The notes under the pieces: model-generated
Database searches by the model: none
The model's input: only the letters and a program-made list of their open reading frames with translations
Told to the model about the DNA's origin: nothing
Source of the DNA: a virus
Strand: one strand, 5' to 3'
DNA: 39,512 bases
IMG/VR virus record: IMGVR_UViG_3300032288_002644
Location: 1 to 39,512 of that record
Made by a program: the position numbers and the translations under genes
In this document: one piece after another, positions 13,460 to 20,100 of the stretch
How positions within the stretch are numbered: position 1 is the stretch's first letter
How the letters are laid out: each line of letters opens with the position of its first letter

Positions 13460-13692
13460 CAGGTGAACTCCCTCCACGCTGCGACGCTGTCGCACAGACG
13501 GTCAGCGGACTCGATTGTCCAGTCGTTCGCTTCGATGGCGTCGGCGAGACGGTTCCCTCGAACACGCAACGCCTGGTTCTCGAGACGCAGTTCGTTGATC
13601 GTGTCAGCGCATTTCAGCAGGTGTGTTGCCATCAGGTTCAGGTGGCCTTGCATCCCTTCACGGCGCAGGCGACGCAGTTTCAGCCAGTTCAC
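13459..13692 (-). CDS. Small basic coiled-coil protein, 77 aa
   Basis: The N-terminus is strongly basic (LKLRRLRREG), followed by a long helix with heptad character (TINELRLENQALRVRGNRL). It overlaps the RecT-like gene upstream (ATGA) and the WhiB gene downstream (TGATG). No family is recognised; the basic N-terminus and the coiled coil suggest a small DNA-associated or adaptor protein, which is inference. Confidence 0.5.
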   Translation of the reverse strand: MNWLKLRRLRREGMQGHLNLMATHLLKCADTINELRLENQALRVRGNRLADAIEANDWTIESADRLCDSVAAWREFT

Positions 13693-14630
13693 GACTTGTC
13701 GCCGTCAGGATGGTTCACCTGCAAATGCTTGATGAAGCGCGAGATTTCTTTCTTGTCCATGTCGGCCAGCGAACGAACGGTGCGGTTCAAAACCATCTCG
13801 GCAAGGTTGATGGACTCAGCCTTGTTGACGATGCCCCACTCTCGAAGGAGCGCACGGGCAAGACCGATCTGCTTCGGTGAGGCGAGGTTCATGTCGTCCA
13901 CCTCGTTTGGGTACAGCGTCTCAGGTCGCTGATCTTCGAGAACCTCGGCGTCCACGATCTCAGAACCGGGGAACGCTTCGTCCCATGAGGTTTCCACGAT
14001 CACTTGCACCGGCTCGTCCGGCTGGTTCGGTGCAGTCGTCGGAGGTTCGGGAAGCAGGGTGACTTCAGGTGCGTTTTGCAACGGGTCGACCGGCACTTCG
14101 TTCCATTCCGATCCGGCGATGGAGGCTGCCTCTTCGGGCGTGTACGACAAGCCTGCGACCACGTCTGCGAACAGCATTCGGCACAGTTCCGAGGTGGCGC
14201 GAGCCAACAGCATCGCTCGAGGGTACGTCTTCCACGCACCACGACCGGCCAAACCGGCGAGTTGGGCGTCCTTCATGGACCAGGACACGGTGGCTTCAGA
14301 GCCGGTGTCGGCCCGCTTGCCCCACAAAGTGACCTTGTCACCGGACGATTCCTTCACGTCGATGCGGTGTCCGGCTCGGGCAACGAGTCCTCGCATCAGT
14401 TCAGGCGACATGGACGGCTTGCCTTCAATGACGTGGATGCTGTTCAGCGACTGCATCGGGCCAAGACCGAGTTCCTCACCGTACAGGACGGCTGCGAAAA
14501 CTGATTCGGGTTTGCCTCGAAAGGCGGTCGGGACGAACGGGGTGTTGGCGATCCGCTGTGCGGTCTTCCATGACACTTCCGCTGGTGTGAGGGGACGTGC
14601 CACCTCAAGGCTGGTGTTCGGTTCGGACAT
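13689..14630 (-). CDS. RecT-like single-strand annealing protein (probable), 313 aa
   Basis: The N-terminal 190 residues have the pattern of actinophage proteins usually annotated as RecT-like: AFRGKPESVFAAVLYGEELGLGPMQSL, IEGKPSMSPELMRGLV, KVTLWGKRADTG, and TYPRAMLLARATSELCRMLF. A Pro/Glu-rich linker (about 190-235) leads to a helical C-terminal domain (SPKQIGLARALLREWG), a segment also seen at the ends of phage single-strand binding and Rad52/RecT-type proteins. Such proteins anneal complementary strands during recombination-dependent replication. The upstream 169-residue gene probably works with it. Function is inferred from family resemblance. Confidence 0.6.
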   Translation of the reverse strand: MSEPNTSLEVARPLTPAEVSWKTAQRIANTPFVPTAFRGKPESVFAAVLYGEELGLGPMQSLNSIHVIEGKPSMSPELMRGLVARAGHRIDVKESSGDKVTLWGKRADTGSEATVSWSMKDAQLAGLAGRGAWKTYPRAMLLARATSELCRMLFADVVAGLSYTPEEAASIAGSEWNEVPVDPLQNAPEVTLLPEPPTTAPNQPDEPVQVIVETSWDEAFPGSEIVDAEVLEDQRPETLYPNEVDDMNLASPKQIGLARALLREWGIVNKAESINLAEMVLNRTVRSLADMDKKEISRFIKHLQVNHPDGDKS

Positions 14631-14642
14631 TGCTGTTCTCCT

Positions 14643-15152
14643 TTACTTGGTGATTTGGATGCTGGTGCGGTTGTAGGTGGCTTCGCCGTAGGTGTCGGGG
14701 TCGATGCCCAGTTCCTTCAGCGCGGTGACACGCCAGCCAAGGGAGGCGGTCAACGGCAGAACCTTCTTCAGGTTCTCGAGCATGGTCGCCACGTTGGTCA
14801 GACTGATTTCGCCGGTGCCTTCCGGGTCGAGGCTGGCTCGGCACAGGTCACGCATCAGGTCTTCGGACTGCCATTTGCGGGTTGCTGCGGTGCGCTTCTC
14901 AACGGTTCCGATGCCGTCCACGAACTGCTTCTTCTCCGGCAGGAGGCTGACGATGTCATCTTCGGTGGCTCGCAGGAGCGTGTCGATGTCAGCCTTGATG
15001 GTCTTCAGGTACTGGTAACCAGCGAGAAGTTGCTGGTAGTCACCCTGCTGGGTGAGTTCCTGTCGTCCGGCGTCGGCGGCCAGCAACGCTGTGCGAAGCC
15101 CGTCCGAGGTGTGTGTTTCTATGGTTGATGTGAGCGGGACCAAGTCGGTCAT
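14643..15152 (-). CDS. First gene of the early operon, 169 aa, unknown function
   Basis: The ATG follows AAAGGGG with ideal spacing. The protein is mainly helical (residues about 20-75), with LKTIKADIDTLLRATEDDIVSLLP, a KR-rich middle (EKRTAATRKW), and a Leu-rich C-terminal half. It resembles the helper proteins found beside phage annealing recombinases, but I cannot name the family. It directly follows the promoter at 15205-15233, so it should be among the first products made. Confidence 0.6.
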   Translation of the reverse strand: MTDLVPLTSTIETHTSDGLRTALLAADAGRQELTQQGDYQQLLAGYQYLKTIKADIDTLLRATEDDIVSLLPEKKQFVDGIGTVEKRTAATRKWQSEDLMRDLCRASLDPEGTGEISLTNVATMLENLKKVLPLTASLGWRVTALKELGIDPDTYGEATYNRTSIQITK

Positions 15153-15204
15153 GTCTACCCCTTTCTTTCACCACCACCGTATTGTGGGGGTGTTGCACAG
15201 TTTG

Positions 15205-15233
15205 ATTCTGACCTACCTCGGTCAGGCTGTCAA
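15205..15233 (-). promoter_or_regulatory. Early promoter with an internal palindromic operator
   Basis: On the minus strand TTGACA (15233-15228), a 17-base spacer and CAGAAT (15210-15205) give the best promoter in the window, 53 bases upstream of the early operon. Inside the spacer, CTGACC (15208-15213) and GGTCAG (15220-15225) form an inverted repeat with six-base arms and spacer, so a bound repressor would block RNA polymerase. The -35 box starts five bases after the stop codon of the lipoprotein gene. Confidence 0.65.
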
Positions 15234-15237
15234 GGAC

Positions 15238-15753
15238 TTATTTGCAGGGTCGTGACCAGGGTTTGAACCCGCAACCTTTGTGGTGGTCGTGCCAGATGTA
15301 CATTTCCCACGCCCACGCGAAGTTGTAGTAGGGGTCTGCGACGACACGCCAGTCGCCGTACTTGTTCTCGATGTCGTCGTGCCACACCTTGTTGATCTGC
15401 ATCGGACCCCAGTCCCAGCCGTTGAAGTTCTTGTGAGCTGGTTGACCGTAGACGGAACCGATGATGTTCAGGCAACGCGACTCCGACCAGGCTTCCTCGA
15501 GAACGTCGATCAGCAGTTCCTGTGGCCACCCAGCAGCCGATGCAATCGGGGCCAGCTCGGCGCACTTGGCATCAGCCGGGACGAGCGTGGTCGTGGTCGT
15601 TGGTGCGAGCGTCGTTGTTGTCGTAGTCGTGGTGCTGGTGGTGGTTGGTGCGATGGTGACGGTCGGGATTGGGAGCGTGGGTGGTTGAACGTCGGTGGTG
15701 GTCGAGCATCCAACTATGGCAATAGACGCAACGATTGTGAGTGTGAGACGCAT
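15238..15753 (-). CDS. Lipoprotein with lysozyme-like (lytic transglycosylase) domain, 171 aa
   Basis: The start is the ATG at 15753 after GGAGG with six-base spacing; the longer frame has no such signal. A short signal peptide ends in the lipobox IVGC (Cys16), so the protein should be lipid-anchored outside the membrane. A Thr-rich linker (36-57) precedes a domain with WSESRC (catalytic Glu91 likely) and WDWGPMQIN (113-121), matching the ES and GLMQI blocks of lysozyme-like transglycosylases. It stands alone, away from the lysis cluster, between the virion and early operons. Candidate roles are entry or wall remodelling, an auxiliary endolysin, or exclusion of other phages. Confidence 0.75.
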   Translation of the reverse strand: MRLTLTIVASIAIVGCSTTTDVQPPTLPIPTVTIAPTTTSTTTTTTTTLAPTTTTTLVPADAKCAELAPIASAAGWPQELLIDVLEEAWSESRCLNIIGSVYGQPAHKNFNGWDWGPMQINKVWHDDIENKYGDWRVVADPYYNFAWAWEMYIWHDHHKGCGFKPWSRPCK

Positions 15754-15819
15754 ACGGAACCTCCGGTGAAGGCGACAGAGGCTCACGGCCGTCAATGTCG
15801 CGTTTGTTATGCGTTCACC

Positions 15820-15825
15820 AGTTTA
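15820..15825 (-). promoter_or_regulatory. TAAACT -10-like box upstream of the lipoprotein gene
   Basis: TAAACT lies 67 bases before the lipoprotein ATG on the minus strand, the same hexamer as the -10 candidate of the rightward block. No good -35 is present. It suggests that the lipoprotein has its own promoter, separate from the virion operon that ends at 15898. Confidence 0.3.
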
Positions 15826-15897
15826 GTAGATCGGCGTTCATCGTGCAGTCAGTCGCACAAAATGACATCGTGAGCAGGAGTTACAAGAATTGCTTCT

Positions 15898-16227
15898 TCA
15901 CTTCTTGCTGGCTTTCTGACGGGCGTACTGTTCGAGCAGTCTGCGACCCATTGACTTGGCTTCGGCTTCGCTGTCAGCACCCCACGCTTTCAACGCGAGA
16001 GCCTTACGGGTCGGGCGACCCTTCTCATCCTTCATCGGACCAGGGGAGCCACCCATCCGTGACAGGAACGAACCTTTGCGACGCATCTCTTCCGGCGACG
16101 ACGGGCGACCCTTCACGGGGGCTTTGAGGGTGCCACCGGTCTGCGCCTTGTACGACGCACGACCTCGAGCGTTCAGACCACCAGCAGGGTTCTGACCCTC
16201 TTTGCGTTGCCACGCCGCCGATGCCAT
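15898..16227 (-). CDS. Small basic phage protein (DUF6321-like), 109 aa
   Basis: The protein is basic and Gly-rich, with NPAGGLNARGRASYKAQTGG at residues about 13-32, then RRKGSFLSRMGG and GPMKDEKGRPTRKALALKAW. This block order matches a small protein of unknown function widespread in podoviruses and cyanophages (DUF6321 as I recall it). Such proteins often lie near virion genes. The start overlaps the upstream stop as TAATG. It is the last gene of the virion operon. Confidence 0.6.
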   Translation of the reverse strand: MASAAWQRKEGQNPAGGLNARGRASYKAQTGGTLKAPVKGRPSSPEEMRRKGSFLSRMGGSPGPMKDEKGRPTRKALALKAWGADSEAEAKSMGRRLLEQYARQKASKK

Positions 16228-16388
16228 TACTTGGCCTTGAGTTTGCGGGCGGCAGCAGCGTTGTCAACGAGGTTCGGGTACGGGCGACCGGCCTTGCGAG
16301 CCATCTCTTTGGCGAGGCTGATGCCTTCAGCACCAAGTTTGGTGGACTTCTTCTCAGGGTTCTTCGTTTCCCAGAACGGTTTGCTCAC
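16227..16388 (-). CDS. 53-residue basic protein
   Basis: The frame starts with GTG at 16388, overlapping the TGA of the upstream gene (GTGA), and ends in TAA sharing its last base with the next ATG. It is lysine-rich, with helices (LGAEGISLAKEMARKAG, then AAAARKLKAK). The exact fit between neighbours supports a real gene. Function unknown. Confidence 0.6.
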   Translation of the reverse strand: MSKPFWETKNPEKKSTKLGAEGISLAKEMARKAGRPYPNLVDNAAAARKLKAK

Positions 16389-16528
16389 GACCGGCCTCGC
16401 TTGGCGCGATCTGCCTCCGACAGGGCGATGGCGAGAGCCTGCTTCGGGGAACGCACGACGGGGCCACCCTTGCCTGAATGCAGGGTGCCAGCCTTGTATT
16501 CGCGCATGACTTTACGAACCTTGTCCAT
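16385..16528 (-). CDS. 47-residue protein of the DUF6496 type
   Basis: The reading frame gives MDKVRKVMREYKAGTLHSGK, then VRSPKQALAIALSEA and a basic end. This is the characteristic layout of a tiny phage and bacterial protein family catalogued as DUF6496 (K-x-MxEYKxGxLxSG ... kQAlAIALSEA). Function is unknown; members are often near virion genes. Confidence 0.65.
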   Translation of the reverse strand: MDKVRKVMREYKAGTLHSGKGGPVVRSPKQALAIALSEADRAKRGRS

Positions 16529-16529
16529 G

Positions 16530-16793
16530 TCAACTCATCGGCATTCCACCCGACATGGGTGGCATCGACATCGGACCGCCGACCTGTGCGCCCATCATGG
16601 GCTGACGGGAAGCGAGACGGGCGGGGAGCATCTGTCCTTCGCCGGTCAACATTTCTTCGGTGACAACACCGGTGCCACCGCACAGCGGACACGGGTACTG
16701 CTCCATCTCTTCACCCTCGCCACCAGCCATCTGACCGCCTCCGGCCATACCGGCTGCCAAACTGCCGAGCGCATTGCTATACATCGGGTTCAT
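16530..16793 (-). CDS. Gly/Met-rich protein with a CxxCGGTG knuckle, 87 aa
   Basis: The protein is rich in Gly, Met and Ala, with one zinc-knuckle-like motif CPLCGGTG at about 35-42 (half of a DnaJ-type site) and a Met/Pro/Gly tail. Low complexity suggests a flexible structural protein. It overlaps the RusA-like gene by 17 bases. No function can be assigned. Confidence 0.5.
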   Translation of the reverse strand: MNPMYSNALGSLAAGMAGGGQMAGGEGEEMEQYPCPLCGGTGVVTEEMLTGEGQMLPARLASRQPMMGAQVGGPMSMPPMSGGMPMS

Positions 16794-17160
16794 CGTCTGC
16801 TCCTTGCACGACGAGCCTCAACCCGTCCACTCCGTCTACTACTGGTGCATGGAAGTCTATACGAACGAGGATGTCGGGGGTGTCGTCTTCGATCACACCG
16901 GCGTCGACCAGCCCATCAATCCCAGCTTTGGCGGCAGGGAAGCAGGCGGCAACATCTTGTGGGGATCGTCCGTTCTTGTGCAGGGGGATGACGCTGACAT
17001 ACAGGCGTTCGTGGGCTGGGATGCCAGCCTCTTCTGCACACCGCCGGAACTGGTCACGCCACCATTTGGTGTCGGACGCCCGTTTGCCCCAACTGTTGGT
17101 CTTGCGTTCCTGGTTGAGGGTGGTGGGACGTTTGCCGACGACTTCTAAAGCCCAGATCAT
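16777..17160 (-). CDS. RusA-like Holliday junction resolvase (probable), 127 aa
   Basis: RusA-type enzymes cut four-way DNA junctions using a cluster of Asp residues. Here RSPQDVAACFPAAKAGIDGLVDAGVIEDD (residues about 65-93) reproduces the family pattern, in which Asp precedes a helix ending in K-x-x-(I/L)DGL and an exposed DD. The N-terminal W, K and R residues fit the basic DNA-binding half. The length is typical. It lies behind the virion genes rather than with the early recombination genes, so it may clear branched DNA before packaging. Confidence 0.6.
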   Translation of the reverse strand: MIWALEVVGKRPTTLNQERKTNSWGKRASDTKWWRDQFRRCAEEAGIPAHERLYVSVIPLHKNGRSPQDVAACFPAAKAGIDGLVDAGVIEDDTPDILVRIDFHAPVVDGVDGLRLVVQGADDEPDV

Positions 17161-20100
17161 GGGTTGATTCTAGACAGAATCCGTTCGCGTTCTCTGCGCT
17201 GTTGGGCTTCGATGTCTTTGATGCTTTGCAGGGTGGCTTGCTCGTAGGCAACGTCTTGCTCGATGATCGGACGTGGGAGACCGAACGTGCCGAACAGACC
17301 GCCGAGACGACTGGCGACGGGTCCGAGGCGTTGAACAGAGTACGGGCCGGTTGTTCGTGCCGAACCTTGAGGGAAGCGTTGCACGTTGCCCAAAGCCACG
17401 TCTGTGCCAGGGATACGACTGCCGGTCGGGCCGTAGGTCAGGATGTTGCGGAACGGGCCACCGAACGTGGTCAGTCCGGCATAGCCAATTTCGCCGACGA
17501 AGTCGCCGAGGCTTCGGGTTGTTGCCGACTGTCGACCCTCAAGGTAGCCGGGACGTTGCACATCTGAACCAGGGAATGGAACCTGCACACCACCGCCGTA
17601 GTACAGGATCGCATTAGCGACCTTCGCTGGGAAGGCGATAGCCGGTGAAACTGACATAGCCTGCTCGCCAACAGCTCGAATCGGGTTCGGCTGGAACAGC
17701 AACGCATCCTGATACGGGTTCAGGAACGACAGGTCAAAGAAGAAGCCGAGCGCGGGAACGGTGCCTTCGAGGAACTGGAACAGTCCTTCCTGCTCCGGCG
17801 ATGTTGCAATAGAGCCGAGGGCAGCAGCGAACAGGACACGATCAGGCGAGTCAATCGCCATCTTTGCTGCCGCCTTGTTGATGTAGCGGAGCCACGACCA
17901 GAAGGGGTAGATGTTTCGCGCCACGTTCTTCTCAAACGGGCTGAGTTCGGTGAACGCTCCGAGCGCATCGTTAGTTTCACGGACAGCCTTGTTGACTGCA
18001 TCACGAATCTCAGCGTCGTCAATGTAGTTATACGGTGTCACCTCATCAAGAGTGCGACCCTTGGCTGTGAGCGTCTGTTCCAGTTTGTACATGGCGGTGG
18101 CGGCTCGGGCAACCGTGTTCTGGTATTCGTTGAACCGGAACGACTTCTCACGGAAACCAGGGAACATTTGGAATCCCCGTGTGTCACGCAAACCGGGGAT
18201 CGGGCCTCGAAGTTGATAGTCGGCGATGGCTGCCCGAGGGTTCAGTCCTCGCATCTGCTGAATGTCAAAGTCACGCACACCTCGAGCCTGAAGTCCGGCT
18301 CCGAGCAGGGTGCTGATCAGCGTGTTGGGAACGCTTCCACGAAGTGCGTCCAATCGTTTTGCGCTTGATGTCAACAAGGCGTCTACGGCCATCATTCGCT
18401 GGATGAGTTCTGCCGGTGGAACTTCACCTCGCGCCCAACCATTTAGGACGTTTGAGACGAGGTCGCCGACTTGCCAGCGAGCCGAGAATGGCAACACCGT
18501 CGCTTTCCATCCGCTCGTCACTTTGCCGATGCTGTCGTTGACGGTTTGGATAATTGGGTTCTTTGACGCACTATCTCGAGGTACGAACTGCTGAGTCAAA
18601 TTTTCGCGCAAGCCGATACGCATCAGGATCGTGTTGGGGTCAACCAGTTCGTCAAGAACAGTAACCATCAGGTCACCCAACGCCTCATGTGCGCCCGTCT
18701 CAGGGTCAACCTTGACTGGGCTGATCGGCTCGTAGCCTGCACGACGGGCGATCTCTGCCAGTCGAATGCCAACCTGCTTGCGAACCTCGGTCTCAATCTG
18801 TCCAGGGGTACGAATCAAGCCTTGCTGTTCAACTTGCTGTTGCGCTTCCTCGGTGATCGCCTTCAAAGTTTCCGCATCCACCAAACGAGACATGGTGATC
18901 GAGAACCGAGGGTCGGTGACAATGTCCTCAAGAATCTTGTTACGACCGACGACGTTGAAGATTTCGTCGAAGCGTTTGATCATGTCGTCCAACCGCAACG
19001 GCATCAGGTCGGAGGTTCGCATCTGTTCCACCGGCGACTTCACCTGTGGGGCGGCACCTTCGCTTCGTAGTTCGGTCATTACTCGCGTCGCACCACGGGC
19101 TGTCGTTGGCAGACCAGCAGGCAGATAGCCGACCTGTGATTCGGGGCCGAGCAACTGTGGCCCGAACGGTTGCGCCATGTAACGCTCCACCGCTGTGGCA
19201 CCGGCACGAACATCAGTAATACCTTGCGCCAAAGCGACATCGGTTTCGTACTGCTGGCGAATCTCAGCGAGCTTGTTCTGCTGGTACAGGTCTTTGTTCC
19301 GCAGTTGCTCAATCTCACCCTCAGCCTTGGTCTGCGGACCTTTGAGCATCTGCCCTTCGACGGTTCCGTCCGGCTGGTCGACGATCTTGCCGACACCTTT
19401 CAGTCGGGCGCGTACGACACGACGCTGTTCGGCTGTTCCTTCACGGCGCAAACGTGCAACCGTCTGCTCTTGCTTGGTGACATCACGGTCAGCACGGCGC
19501 AGGTTCTCGAGCAGTTCCTTCGGGATCGGGATCAGCCGGGGTGTCGCACCTTCGTACGGTACGCCTGTCTCCATTTCGGTGACGAAACGGTCACGCAAAC
19601 GCAGATCGGCGGTCAGCAGGTTCGGGTTGGTGATGTACGCAATTGTTCTTGCAAGCAACGGAAGCGAGTAACCGGATGTTTCGAAATCTTGACGGTCACG
19701 GCTGCGATTCATTTCATCAGCAACTTCGTACAGCCGAAGTTTCTTGATCTGCTTTAGTTTCTGTTCAGCCAAATGAACTTGGGCGTATGCCTCTAGGTAT
19801 GACGACCATTCGTCGGCCTTTGCCGTGCTTCCCGATGACCTTGGTCCTTGCGGAACGTCTGCTCGCTCCCCCGCCGTCGTGTCCAACCCTACTGTCCGCT
19901 TTATTTGAACCCAGTCGTCAATGCCGTCGGCACCAACACCTCTGTCGTTTTGAATGTTGTATGGGTCGTAGTCATAAACAAACTGGTTGCCCCACATATC
20001 GGCGAGCAATTCGGCTTCTTCAAGCCTCATGTATCGACCAAACTCGTTGATGACCATGTCACGCACGGTCATGCCACTCATGTTTGTATCCCTAGCCCAT

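Noticed and set aside
16221-16991. A 256-codon plus-strand frame across several small minus-strand genes
   Set aside because: The minus-strand genes beneath it chain with exact overlaps and have recognisable motifs; this frame is Arg/Ser/His-rich with none.
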